The notes beneath the pieces were generated by a model, which did not search any database, was not told the origin of the DNA, and worked only from the letters and a program-made list of their open reading frames with translations. From Hofstenia miamia (Eukaryota > Xenacoelomorpha > Acoela): a stretch of DNA of 64,000 nucleotides. Where the stretch lies: contig SCFE01000005.1 of assembly GCA_004352715.1 (NCBI GenBank), positions 615,556-679,555 on the forward strand, written 5' to 3'. Below are positions 1 to 13,628 of the stretch, piece by piece (positions within the stretch are counted from its first letter, which is position 1; every line of letters begins with the position of its first letter). The translations under genes and the position numbers were made by a program.

Positions 1-3000
1 AGACACCCAAATTCTGAAAACAAAATTAATAGGAGGTTTGGGTGGTCTATCTAATTAAGCGGAAATAATGAAAGTTAGTTGTTGATCCAAATGGATTTAC
101 AACTTTGATTACCTCAACATTTGAAAGTTTCAATAAGAAATAGTGAATCGTTTCAATTACGCCAGACACGGGAATACACTTGAGTACAATTTTTTAACAT
201 TACATTCGAGCAAATTCACCAATAGATGTGTCCAGGTCTCACGATTTGAAATTTTTTTAACACCTCGAAAATTTGGCAAAAACGTTTTTTCCTTTTAAAA
301 GACCAGTGAAAGTTGAAAAATCAAATTGGAAAAATATAGGACATCACTGTCATGGACATCTAGAATAAATAAAACATATTATACATGCAAATTCCAATTG
401 ATCCTAAGCGGTGTCAAATATCTGTCCAGTTTTTGGCTAACAAATTGTTTGAAAGAATTGGTAGTTCTGAGAGTAAGAGATTCTAAAATTTAAAAATACA
501 CACTGTAAATGTTGCATAGATCTATAAAGCGTTTGAAAAATATTAAATTTGACTGAAGACTGTGAAAAAATCTATCTACATTCGGAGACCAGACATTAAA
601 ATCAGAAAATTGTTTAACTATATTGAAAAAGGACTCGGACTTTGTTATAAATTCGTTGCCTCAGGAAATTCCCATAAAATAGTAATTTATTGTTGACATT
701 AGCGACATTAAATTTGGAATAAATTGCTTTGTGAGCCAAAGGAAATTGGGGTAAAAGTGGCATCTCACTGAATTTCACACCTCATTGCACATAATCACGT
801 TCTACTCTATTTAACTAGAGATGATTAGAGACCAGAATTGATTGTTTTTCAATGTACCCTCTTCAAAGCAAAACTGTCCATATTAACTAAAAAAAACTTC
901 CTTGGGCATGCTTTTTTCAATTGCCAGAAATGAAGAATTTAATGCAAGATTTAATATCGAATAAATTACCAACATTTGCCAAATATTCCATTTGGCGCTG
1001 TTTTAGGTTGAGGTCAAACTTAAACGGCTGTTTTTATCACTATCAATCAATCTCCAGTAGAAACCGGAAATTTTATTCATAAAATGTACAGACATGCAAT
1101 AAGTAGCAAAAACATAATTAGATAAAAATATGTCAAGGCTATCAAATGATTCGAGGAAAATAAGATTAAATAAATAAAACAAGCGATTTTCCAAAGGAAA
1201 TTTCACATTGTTATTCATTCAATCCGGCATTTCTAAGATCGCAAGGCGAATGATGCTATAACAATATTAATTCAATTTAATTCAGTGAGACATATCTTCT
1301 GGATTTGGAAATGACCCACTTTGTACTTATTAATCAAACCAAATATTGCTGGCTTTTGACACGTTCAATTCAATTAAGAGTTTTTCTCATTTCAGTATTT
1401 CAAGTAATAACTGACACATTTAACAAACAATGGTTTAAAGGCTTTAAATTTAGATGCGAATTCTTCCCCCACTAAATTGTATCAACGGTGAGGAGTTTGG
1501 AAAATCCAGATTTGGATATGAGAATGGCATAATAAAATTGCACGTTGATTGCCAAGAAGGAAAATGGGAAATGCAATTAAATTTATTAGGTGTAATTTAT
1601 ATAGGATATCGCCGTGTTTTTATTTATTTATTTAGCTAATTTGTATATCTAAAGTGGTTTAAACATCGTCTATAGTAGCTCTAAGTTCTTTAGGTTTTTA
1701 AATTTTGCGTTGGTGCACATTATTTTTTTTCAAAGAAATTAAATCTATTTAAAGGGAACTTTTTACATCACTAGTGTCAAAATCTTTCTCAAAAGAATAT
1801 TGACCACAGTAAAATGGAGCTGTCATCCGATATAAATTTAAAGTTTCCCCTGAAATATACACTATGTCAAAATATTGCACATTAGTTCGATTCAAATATA
1901 ACAGAAATATATATTTTTGTCGTATATAATATACGCAGGACTAGAAGATGAAATTTATTCAAGTCACTAGGACTGCGTATATGAAGGAATTCACACGTAA
2001 GTTGCACCTGCATGTTTAGTTTTCATTTCATGTCCTGTGAAAGTTGCCTCTAAAAAGTATATCCATAAATACACATGGAATGTAAAACATATCAAAATCA
2101 CTGAAATCAATGAAAAAAGTTTAGCATAATCACATGTTTTTATATGAATGCATTCAGAATGACCTCAAAATGTCGTAAAACCCCATTACATCCCTGGTTT
2201 TGATGTGAATTTCATCAATCGTAAATTGCTACAAAAATGTGAAAGAAGAAACATAAATTAGTTGATAGCATTCAATTAGTTTGTATCTAGAAGAGAAGTA
2301 AAATATAATTAGTCCTAATAACAATTTAAAAGCAATTGTGCAGTTTTTGACAACTTCCGGGCATTTGATTTTGATTGAATAAGCTTATATTCATTTTTCA
2401 ATATCTTCAGAAGAGGAAATGCGCACAATAAAGAATTAAATTGATTTACATTATAATAAATTTAATTGTTACTAAGCGAATAAACAACATTTAGTAATTA
2501 AATTCCAGCTGTTGATTATTTAAAAATCAATCCAGATGCACATATTGTTATATCAAATTTATCATGTTAATGTGGCGATGGAACACACCAAGATTTTGAC
2601 TAGTGATCCATAATTGAAGTTTTAATACCACTAGCAACTCTCTCGTCAGTTTCTCAGACATCCAAAAAGCTATATTAAAACTTTAATTACGTACTAAAGT
2701 TGTCAAATGAACTAAGTCAGAATCGTAAATCTTACCACATTGTTATAAATTATAGATCGAGACAAGGCATGTGTCTAGACATTTAAAACTGGAATGGCTT
2801 TGATGATATTTTGAGATCAGTTGTCAGACTCTATAAAATAATTGAAGCCTTAAAAGCATCCAACTCAATTGGTTGTCTACGAGAATCACATTGGAAAATC
2901 GCAAAAACCTGGAAAAACCAGAAAAATGCAATATCCCTAGTTATGACATAAATTATCAATGTCATGCAGAAAGACAAATCTATGATGAAATTTGCGAAAA

Positions 3001-3067
3001 CTTTAGAGAGGTGGAGCCTGTTGTTAAAAATAGCTTGAGTGAAAAATACGACGAGAGAATGGAAGAG
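1..3067. other. Non-coding AT-rich DNA
   Basis: No ORF with recognisable protein character, no RNA gene and no terminal repeats were found here. The short open frames (61-84 codons) have the composition expected of AT-rich non-coding sequence and overlap each other on both strands. The sequence is best read as intergenic or intronic. Confidence 0.6.
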
Positions 3068-3251
3068 AAATGAAATAATTCCCACGAACGCCTCTAATTT
3101 GAAGGCCTTTTGAAAAGTCGATTTGGAAACTTATATAACAATTGTATAGTTAATTACAAAATATTCGATGTGAAATTTCATTTGTTGCAAGAAAATCCTT
3201 CACAGTGAAAATCTGATACATTCCTAATAGACATCTTCTGTTCAAAGTACG
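3068..3251. repeat. False tandem duplication, copy 1 of 184 bp
   Basis: This 184-bp segment is repeated without visible differences immediately after a single N at 3252. Two perfect copies separated by exactly one ambiguous base are typical of contig ends whose overlap was not merged. It is therefore more likely an assembly artefact than a biological tandem repeat. Confidence 0.85.
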
Positions 3252-3252
3252 N

Positions 3253-3436
3253 AAATGAAATAATTCCCACGAACGCCTCTAATTTGAAGGCCTTTTGAAA
3301 AGTCGATTTGGAAACTTATATAACAATTGTATAGTTAATTACAAAATATTCGATGTGAAATTTCATTTGTTGCAAGAAAATCCTTCACAGTGAAAATCTG
3401 ATACATTCCTAATAGACATCTTCTGTTCAAAGTACG
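3253..3436. repeat. False tandem duplication, copy 2 of 184 bp
   Basis: This is the second copy of the segment at 3068-3251. No difference between the copies was seen by eye. The lone N at 3252 marks the join. Confidence 0.85.
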
Positions 3437-6400
3437 ATCTTCACTAAATTTCGCCGATTCAACCCAGCGAACTGCGTGTTAGGGAAAATTACAAGCAATT
3501 GTTAGGTCATTCCCATGGGATTACAAAGTCAATAGAGTAGAAATCGATCCGGTGTATCGAAACGTCAATTCCTAATTAGAGAGTTTAGTGAATAAATCGG
3601 CAGCTATCAATTAGCAACAGAAATCCTGAAAACGTCAATTCTGATGACACTACATCCAAATCACAGGAAATCATGTATAGAGAATTAAAATGCTAATCAA
3701 ATGGAAATTTACGCCATTTTAAAAATAAACCAAAGCGCGAGCTGAATATAATAGCAATGACCTCACCTATTGAATGGCTATCTACACAAGATTCTCAAAT
3801 TCCGATTAGGTGTTACTCTTTTACAGCAAACTTTAATCGAATTTAAGAGACCCCAAACACATCTACAACCAGGGTGGGCTTTTCTAAAACATAGGGTGTT
3901 TAAAATACTGTTTAAAACAGTGTTCTAAACATGCGATTTTGTAGTTTTTTTCAAATTCACCTAGAGGTTTATGGCAAGCTTGCGAATTAATTTTTGGCAT
4001 TCGTCCATTCGTACTTTTATAAACGACTTTCTGCTAAAATGTAGCAAAATTTTAGTTCTTTGAAATGGTTCTATCGGAGGAAAAAACATTATTTTAAAGT
4101 TTAAAATTTAAACATTTAAATAGTATTTTCAATAAGAAATACACTTTTTGCAAAATCTGTAGACAACAGTTTAACAAGCAAAGTAATATAACAATTTAAC
4201 CTGATAATAGCAGGAGAAATACATTAGTCAAAAATCGAAAATTGGGGCAAATGAGGAATATTTATGTATTCCACAACTACAATGACATAGAATAGAATGT
4301 AAAATTTCATTAAGAAATGCTGTAAACTGAACGCATATGCATAAGTAGCAAAACGAAAATAATTAAAAATTTTTTAGAAATGAACGTTTTATTTGATTAA
4401 ATTGATTTCAAAACTACGTAAAATGCATGATTTGGAATGTCGTCAACTTTTTAAAGTAACAATAAAAATCTTGAAATAAAAGAAAAAAATGGCAACTAAA
4501 TATTACTTTGTCATAAACAGACATGAACGCAAGCCAACAAAATGCCACAAAAATAAACTATGGGAAATTGGCAGAAATGGTTATTATTGTTCTACTAAAA
4601 GGATTTGCTACTTAAATACTATTTAGAGAAAAATCATGTAAAAAGCGCCAAAGTAAATTTCAAAAGAAAGCGACTTTATAAATACGCTCGAAACTGCTTC
4701 TTTCAATTGCTAGCTGTTTTTATTTCTAAAGCATTCTGCAACTGAAAATCAATGAGCACACACAATGACTAGACGAGGCCAAACATCATGATTTTAATTA
4801 AAAAAGGGAATTTGAGTAAACAATTTTCCAAAATGATAGAAAGCATGGCGGCGTACTTTGACAAGGTGTAATTTCTCTAAATTAACAATAAAGCACAAGA
4901 TGAATAGAATGTATCATTCAATTTATTAAATAACAAAAGGTAGCAATCACTCTCAAGAGGCGTTTACAGGACACCAAAGAGGGAAGCATATTGAGCTTAT
5001 ATTGGTTTATTATACAAATGCTCTATTTAAGGCTCCCATCAACTCAAAAGAATGCATTAGGAGCGGAAATTTCGCTTAAAAACTTCTACAAAGAAATCGC
5101 TTAACACATAGAGTGCCAAGTGCGGCAGGTATTTTTTAGGGAAACAACGCCAGTTTAGCGGAACTTGTGCTGATAAATCAACGAAATTCTAGCGCTAACG
5201 CTTCCACATCCATTTGTAATTGACAATTAGACGTTAACAGTATCCCAAGTGCATGACGAATTTAATGAAAATAAAATAAGAATATACGATTGACAATGTT
5301 CCATCAAACTGAATTTTTTCACAAAAAAGCAAAAGAAAAGTACCACAAATGAATTGCAAAAGTTATTTGAGTGGCATCAAAAACTGTCAGGACAATACCA
5401 TATAAATTCCTAAACCCTGAAATAGATTTTAGCACCTAGCAGAAACGAAGAAGAAACTTCGGCAACAAAATTAAGGCACGTCACCAAAATTGAATTTCGA
5501 CTAACAGCAAATTATTAATAAAACAAGCGATAAATTACATTTGAAAGTTAATATTGGCAGACTTACTTCGTCAGATCTGCCTAATTCAGATATTTTGGGA
5601 AAATCATAAACAACACATTGGAAAACTATTGCAGACTTTAAAGAAACACAATAAAGCAAATTGAGGATTTACAAAAATAAATTGACCTTTAGATGTCTCG
5701 TTTCGTGTTCTTGATTAACAATTAAAAATAGATATGTTCTCCATCAGAAGAATGCCTCCAGCAGAAGGGCTACATATTTCAGAAACTCTAAAAGAACCAA
5801 ACCTAAAGCAAAAATTTGGTCGCTTTTGAGATATTAGCAGCAAAGCAAATTTTCTGAATTGTTAATTACAAAAAAATAAATTGTGAGATGATAATTAACT
5901 AATAAATTTCAAGATAATCAAGATTTGCCAGAAAATTAATATTTATTTTACAAAATCTAAAGAAATAACCAACATTTTCGAAATAATTTTAGAACATGGA
6001 AATATTTTCACTACAAACTCATATTGGTCTTAAGCATTAACATTTGAACCAAAGTTATATATCAAAAAATTGTTGAAACAATGAATTTCTTAAACAATGA
6101 ATCAGAACTTGCGGAAGTCTTGCAAAATATTATCTATTCAAATCCCATAATGGTATAACACCAACAAAACTTAGGGAATTAAACGTTAAAGGTGAAATTT
6201 GAAATATTCAAACGCGCAAACTTAAAATCGTGTCGTGGGAATATTAGACTTGACGTTGACAGTGTTTGTGTATTTTTAATTATTGGTAGGAAATTGCTGA
6301 TTTATCAGGAAAAATTGACGACAGCAATGTGAAAATAACCAACGTCGTAATTTATACACAGAGAGCTCTCAAAGATAAAGAAACCTCTATCTACAAGTAG

Positions 6401-7038
6401 TGACGCCCACTGAAAATGAATTAGTTGCTGTAAAAGTGTTGAAAATTAAACAATAGTCTTTGTCGACAATTTCCTTACCAATAAAAATGACAAACCTTTT
6501 GAATTAAGTGGAACAAAAATGAAAAACAATGCAAAAAACGATAACGTAAAGAATCATACAGTGTTACATAACAAAGGAATAATCAATTCCAACACAATTT
6601 TGAATTTGCAACTGGGTGGAAGAGGGGCGGATCGAACAACGGATTGGGGCGTGCAGAGCGGAGGATGTCATGAGACAAACAATATGGAAATTTTTTTCGA
6701 AAAAAAAATTATGCAAAGACGCAGTAAAATTGTATTCATTAAATTACAAATTCTTTCTAAATTCTTGTGGCAGCCCAATTTGCTAAAATCAGACAAGTGG
6801 GAGGCAAAGGGGCATCTTACTAACCCTACCCCATCTTCTGCATTAAAATTCTATTACGGATAACTAAAATTATGAAAGATAAAAAACAACTTGTAATAAG
6901 CTTTAAAGTCCCTAGTGAAGAAAATTGTCTTGTTATTTTTTAAAATTTAATAAACTAAGAATAAAAAATACAGAAACTTTAATGTTCAATTTTCTTCAGA
7001 TTAGCCTGTTTACTTTCCGTATGAATCAATACAGTCTG
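3437..7038. other. Non-coding AT-rich DNA with two unusual patches
   Basis: No gene is supported. Two patches differ from the background. At 3870-3945 a CAGGGTGGGC-type start is followed by GTTTAAAAC motifs like those in the hAT element at 36.7-38.9 kb. At 6600-6680 there is a GC-rich stretch of unknown origin. The open frame at 6519-6863 (114 codons) spans the latter patch but shows no recognisable domain. Confidence 0.5.
3870..3945 (+). mobile_element. Possible hAT terminal remnant
   Basis: The sequence starts CAGGGTGGGC, a form common at hAT ends. Within 50 bp it holds GTGTTTAAAAT, GTTTAAAACAG and GTTCTAAAC, resembling the subterminal GTTTAAAAC repeats of the intact hAT at 36681-38888. 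No opposite end or 8-bp target duplication was found, so this is a weak call. Confidence 0.3.
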
Positions 7039-7384
7039 CAACAACAAACACAAATTATTTAGATGCACTTGTCGTACAACATTTGAAAAAACATAAATAT
7101 TAAAAGACCTAAACCATATACATAATTCATTTTGAAGAGCAGGCTGTTTAAATATCAAAGAGCAAGATGCAATACTTCTATTTTATAATTATATTATGTA
7201 ACAACAATTGGTTCTCATTTCATTATAAAGAACTTTAAGAGATGTATCGCATTTCCCAGTCATAGTGGCGTTGATTATGTCGACATTAATATTCTATAAG
7301 TGAGACTGCGACGAAATTCAAGAAGCAAGTGAGAAATGTAAACAAAGTCGTTCAGTAGAAGCTTCCACCCCACAGCGAATTTTT
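7039..7384. repeat. False tandem duplication, copy 1 of 346 bp
   Basis: The segment recurs right after the single N at 7385. The copies differ by one inserted T near the start (AAATTATTT against AAATATTT). As at 3252, this is the signature of unmerged overlapping contig ends or two haplotype reads, not a genuine tandem array. Confidence 0.85.
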
Positions 7385-7385
7385 N

Positions 7386-7730
7386 CAACAACAAACACAA
7401 ATATTTAGATGCACTTGTCGTACAACATTTGAAAAAACATAAATATTAAAAGACCTAAACCATATACATAATTCATTTTGAAGAGCAGGCTGTTTAAATA
7501 TCAAAGAGCAAGATGCAATACTTCTATTTTATAATTATATTATGTAACAACAATTGGTTCTCATTTCATTATAAAGAACTTTAAGAGATGTATCGCATTT
7601 CCCAGTCATAGTGGCGTTGATTATGTCGACATTAATATTCTATAAGTGAGACTGCGACGAAATTCAAGAAGCAAGTGAGAAATGTAAACAAAGTCGTTCA
7701 GTAGAAGCTTCCACCCCACAGCGAATTTTT
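7386..7730. repeat. False tandem duplication, copy 2 of 345 bp
   Basis: This is the second copy of 7039-7384, one base shorter. It runs on into unique sequence at 7731. Confidence 0.85.
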
Positions 7731-10233
7731 ACAAATGAATGACCATAAGTTCAAAGCACTTATCGAATGCGCTTCATTTCCGTGGATGGGAGAAGTGCTG
7801 AGGAGCCTCAAACATTTTATGTGGGAAGTCAAGTATATGGCCACAATCACATCATTATGAGATTTGTAAGAAAACCAAAACACACAGCATTTGTAAACTC
7901 TTGACAAATTATATTGTGATAGTAAGCCACTTCAGAAACTCATAGAATAATACAATTTAAATCCTTTCTAATTTATTTGAAACAAGGAAAATCTAAAATA
8001 AAATTTTGTTCAATATATGGGATTAAAGTAAAACATGATTTGAATTTCACTTTATGCTACAGGAGAGCGAATTTTCGGCGAATTTCCAGGACATTGCTAC
8101 AAGAATTAAATTGAATTGGGTCACAGCCATTGAATATTTCAGGAAAGGTCATTATAGAAATGAAAAAAAGCCTTTGTTTGATTTTCAACAGATCTACATT
8201 AAAAATGTTTTAATGCAAAATGATTTATTCAATTTGCATTCGCAATAAATTTTAATAAATCGATAAATATACATCAAGAACGACTTAAAAGCGTGCTTAA
8301 CTGATTTTTGAAATAGGAAGTGAGCAGTAAATTACAATTTTTTAAAATGTTTTTTCCAAATACTATGTAAAATATACTGGTTTAATATTATTATATAGAT
8401 ACATCGATAATTAAGAAAGTAATAACCATATTGTAACATATAGCAAACGCGTTTAGCAGTGCATTGTCAATTCACTTTATAAATGTAACATATTCAAGGA
8501 TTTCTGCATTTTTCAATTAAAAATTACTCAGAAATATATTCTGAGCTAGTCAAAAAAATTAAACGCATAGAAATCATTATTAAGTATATACATTTAGGAA
8601 AATGTCTTTTTTAGTGTTGCTTTGTTTTTATTCGTTAAAATAGCTAAATTAGTATCGCTATTAGCTACAATATATACTAATGAAACCTGTTTTACCGTAC
8701 AAATCACCTGAAATTAAATACTATGGGTTTAAACTAAATTAAGATTATCTGCATGAATGAAAACTGAGTAATAATGAATTTAACGGTCAATAATATCCTA
8801 TAAATAACTCAATTAAATAGTGAAAATTACACCAATTATACCTTCAAATATTGTTTATATTTAAGTAATTCAGATACGACTAATTAGACACAATGGCAAA
8901 CGCACTTCAAAGTACGTAGAAATGAATTAAAAATGAAAGCTTCAGAGAACTTCTCAAACGTACCACATTGATAAGAAAATTGAAATATATGGGAATGTTG
9001 AAGCAATAAATAGACAGAAATAAGGGGAAAAGTTATAGAAAGGAATGATTTTACAGGTTGGGAATAGGGCCATAAAATTCCTCACCATATTTGACTTTGA
9101 GAATTTTTACCTTCAACTAAGCATTTGATTATTGCTTAAAAAGTTTCCTTAATGTAACTTGGTGACTTTTCCTAAATTTATCTGCTCATTTTTTAAAGGA
9201 TATTGTCTTTCAATCAACGGTATATTATTTACTGTTACTCTGATTATTATTGTTGTTAATGGTAACAATTAGTGGAAAAAGTGAGTAAACAAGAAAATTA
9301 TTTTTGAACATTTAGAAATGAATTCTATTAAATTCGAAGTGATTTCCAAAAAAACTATAAAATATGGAAATTGATGACGTCATCAATTTTGAACATTCTA
9401 AATGGATAGCGCTGATATGAGGAATATTTGTTTAAAGTTTCGGTTTAAGATCATAGTCATAATCCATCCAGAGTTAGATAGAGGGAGGAAATCATCCACA
9501 GGCTTGAGAAGGCCAAAAACCCAAAGTCTGAAGAGGGCTAAAAACTAGGTTTCTGCTATTTTCCTAATAGAAACAGACCAGAAATTAGAAACCATATAGA
9601 AAGCAAGTGAATAGAACAGGTGGTTGAAAACGTTGAACTGGATATTAAAAACTTTAATTGTTTTGTTTCAGGGAAAACATTTCAATTCATAATTCTTAAT
9701 ATTAAATAGCACCTGAAATAAAAACTTTGATGTTATTCTTTTGAACAATTTAACGAGGCACTGAAAATCTAATGGGAGTTATTTAAAGGAAACTTTCTGT
9801 TTAAAAATGTAAATATGCGACTATATCTGACGCAGGTAATGCATAAAATGCGTGTTTAAAAACATTTCTTGAAGGCCTATATACTTTTCAAACCTAGACA
9901 GTGAGTATCTGACTAAAAAAATAAAAATTTATGAAAGGCAATGAACTATAAATTATATTTCTCAAAGGCCATTATTAGACAGAAATCCTAAAATCTAATG
10001 AGAGATTGCCAGTCAGTTAAATATAGACTCACAAATGGAAATTTAATGCAAATATTTACAAATAAGAGAAAAAATGCGAGAAGAAACAAAGTTAGAAAAT
10101 TACATTCCATTTATCTCTACGTTATCTCACTTTGTGATTTTCTTAGAGTATTTCGTTTTTTTCGGTATATCACCGAGCCCTATTATGCATGAGCGTCCAA
10201 TGCTATAAATATACAGAGGAAGCCCATGCTGTT
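7731..10233. other. Non-coding AT-rich DNA
   Basis: No supported gene. The stretch at about 7728-7905 is less AT-rich than its surroundings and is open in more than one frame, but neither product is recognisable and no convincing splice partners were found. Confidence 0.5.
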
Positions 10234-10464
10234 TTAACACTAGAAAGCCCGAGTGGTCAAATTTGACCAATTGCACATATTAAATGAATTTGTAATGTCT
10301 CATGTAATGAGAATTTAAATAGAAAAACAGCTTATTTTGTTTTTCTCATACTTTTCTTTCATTTGATTTTGTTTTCGTTAGTTTTGCTTGAATGGGTCAA
10401 TTCTGATAACGACATGAATTTAAGATATAGAATCGTTGGGCTAGAGATGCATCCAAAAAATTAA
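10234..10464. mobile_element. Possible piggyBac-type MITE remnant
   Basis: TTAA at 10234-10237 is followed by CACTAGAAAGCCCG, close in form to piggyBac-type termini (TTAA then CCYTAGAAAG). A perfect 14-bp palindrome, GGTCAAATTTGACC, lies at 10255-10268. A related GGGTCAATT occurs near 10391 and TTGGGCTAGAG near 10437, with TTAA at 10461-10464, which could be a degraded opposite end. The right terminus is a poor match, so the extent is uncertain. Confidence 0.3.
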
Positions 10465-13400
10465 AGTTTATTTAAAGCACTAAATCAGCATTATAATTTT
10501 AGACACAATCGTATTGTAACTAAAGATTAGGCCCATATTTTATTTTACATACGAGCTGAAAAACGTTTACTATGCATATAATATAAAAATCCTTGAACAA
10601 ATATTAAGTCTTACTGATTAGTTTAACTTGAACCATATTTTAAAATATTGATAAATACTTCGTGAACGGTTTTTTTAATAATAAATTTTATAACTATAAG
10701 ATATATTTGATATTTTTTTGTTGATCCACTCCCGAAATTATTTATTCTGTCTACGAATGCTTTAATTTTACAGTTTAGTCTTCCACAAAACAATAAAAAG
10801 TTTGTTATTTACTAGATTAACCCAAAATCTGAGTTTGTAAAATAAACAAAACATATTTGTTGAGAATACAGCAAAAAATTTAGGGGATTAAGAACCACTT
10901 TGAAAACTTTTTCATATTGTTCTGAATTTAATGAAAAATCATTGCAGTACTGTGCGATGCGCATACATCTAGCAAGTCGAATATTCCATTTAGAGAATAG
11001 TTTTCACATTGTGCCTGCACATGCACGAATAAACATTTTCCCATAAATTACATTCAAAATTTTAATGAATTTCGTATCTTTGACTGAAAGCATGTATCGC
11101 GTATTGTTCATGTACTCGTGTACCCTGTTGGATGGACTGATTAGTTTATTCGCCTACATTTTGATTATAAATTTTCCATTTATTATTCTTAAAGTGTGCG
11201 GTGTCCTTTTAAATGAGCAGACATTTTTTCCACATTTACTAAAAAATTGTCTCCACACCCATTTAAGAAATTTAGAAATCGTGGATCATGAATTTGCCTT
11301 AATGTTGAAAATTTGTATTGAAATGTATTGCTCAACTAAAAGTACTTGAAAAAATTAACTATTTTTCATTAAAAAATTCTAAAGCCACTTCGATCAACAA
11401 CTAACCACTCAAACCCATAAATTTCGCATTCACATTGTGGATATCTTAATTAATTCGTGAGTTACCAGCGCTTTAATTTTTTTCAAGAAACCATAAACAT
11501 TCAAAATATTTCAAGGTAATTTAGGCTTAATAGAAAGGTAGAATTGTGTTTTGAAAGATTCAAAATATTGAGTTCTTTGTTATATCAACATCATACCTAA
11601 AATTACTAAAATGAATTTACTTAATATTCTGACAAATTATAGCGTTTACAGCTCATGCATCAAAAGCGAACTTTAAATATTTCTATGTAAATAAACCTCC
11701 CGATTGAGAAGTGCCGTGTGCAAAGTCAAGGGTCGCGGGGCCGGGGGACACTGCCCTATCTTTGTCATCTTTCACATTTTAAACATCTTCATTAATTCTT
11801 GAACTACAAACAGCTTAAAAAAAATTTTCGAGAGCCATTAAAAAATTCACCTAGACTGCAAAGTCATCAACATGGTTTAAATTTTAAAAAAATTATCAAA
11901 ATTAAAAGAAGTTTACAAGGCACCTCTAATTACAAATCTTTCAATAAAAATTTATGTTGAAATGATACAAAAAATGATTTTTAAATTACATTTTTATGTA
12001 ATTGAATTTCATTTGAATGCATTTATCCTCAGTTGCATTTCGAAATCCAATTAATCTTAAAAATGATAATGGGTCTTTGTCAAGACGCATTCTGTTCAGA
12101 ATAATTGTATAAATATTTGGTTATTTTCAAATCTTTAGTAGATAAATACATCAATTGTTGGTTACAACCTTAAAATCTCAAAAAATGAATAATTTTTGTA
12201 TTTTTTATTAATTGTATTATTATTTAGTCAAAAACCTTGTAACAATGAATAGATTAGGGCAATTAAGAATTAAATTAGATGTAAAATGATGGAAAACTTT
12301 TAAAAAACTTTGCATTCGATTTATTAAGTTAAAGTTAGTTACGATTGGGTATTTTATATGGGAGAACAACTAGCTTTACAAACATTAGGAAATTGATTCA
12401 ATTTTTTCTACAAAGGGGCAGATTTTTTAATGAATTAAACCCTACATGTTGAGGATTATATCAACAAAGTACTACAATTTCTGATTATGATTCAAAATGA
12501 TTTATTGGATTCGCGCGTAACAACCGAAGACATCGAAGCGAGTGCATTTAATCAAAACATCAAGAAAGTGCCCTAACGGCGAAATATATATTCCAACTAA
12601 AAAGTGTCGATAATATGGTCTACGCAAACTTCGAGGCATAGTGAAAATAATCACAAACGTCAAAATTTGATGAATGGATGCAGATGTTTATTAACTAGAA
12701 ATAAAAAGTTTTCTTTAATAAAAGTCGTTATCTAGTGTACATCCATATACTGTTGACTCACAAAGTGCAACAAATAAGACAGGCGTCGTCTGCAAACGAA
12801 CTCATTGCTGCCACAATAACGACTTCAGTTTTTATAAAAGAATACATTAAGAAAACTGTATAAGTTAAACTACATGCATACCTGCAATCAAATGGATTAA
12901 AACCGCCAACTCATACTTTGTAAGAAAACATCCACGTAACTGCTGATTCTTTTGCGTAAATTTGTAAAATATATCGCATGCAAATATTTTATATAAAATC
13001 ATGCATGGTTAAAAACACTACTTACGTGAAAAAATACTAATTTTGTAGATATTAAGGTGATAATGAAAATGTAATACTGTGTATTTTCTCTGACAGATAA
13101 TTTCTTAACAAGATATGCACATGTATACAAATGGAATATTAAGAATAAATAACCCTTCAGATATCTCGAACTAAAGCTATGATATAATTCGATAAGATTT
13201 TTTGTTAAAAATCAAATTTCTATAAAATTTACTTGCAAAATATATTTAAAATATAAAACAATGTGGTTTATGTATATAATGTACTATTGAATTGATGTGA
13301 GATAGGCAGAATATTATGCTTAATAGAGATGCATAACTGGTTCAAAAGTTATTAATGAAGATAAAAGACTGTACAGAAGCAATTTCGATTCCCTAACGTA

Positions 13401-13628
13401 CGTCATCAGTATCTTTACAATAACTGTTATTATTGATAACAAAGTGGTAAATCAAGTTAGAATTGCAAACGTGTTCCTTGAAAAACGTAAAATACTTAGT
13501 TAATTAGTTAAATTACGTCAAATTCAACGGAATAAGAAACATTGCTGTCAGAAGAAATCTAATAACCTAAAATTCCCAATCCATGCATCATGCAAATTTT
13601 CATATACCAAAAATTATTGTTAGGAAAG
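10465..13628. other. Non-coding AT-rich DNA
   Basis: No gene is supported. A GC-rich patch at about 11698-11757, containing GGGTCGCGGGGCCGGGGG, is out of keeping with its surroundings and may be the end of an old transposon, but no partner end was found. Confidence 0.5.

Noticed and set aside
5085-5170. A splice-bounded minus-strand open segment (QVPLNWRCFPKKYL...) that could follow the FN3 exon in phase
   Set aside because: It does not resemble FN3 and lies 8.5 kb away. Similar chance segments are frequent in this composition.
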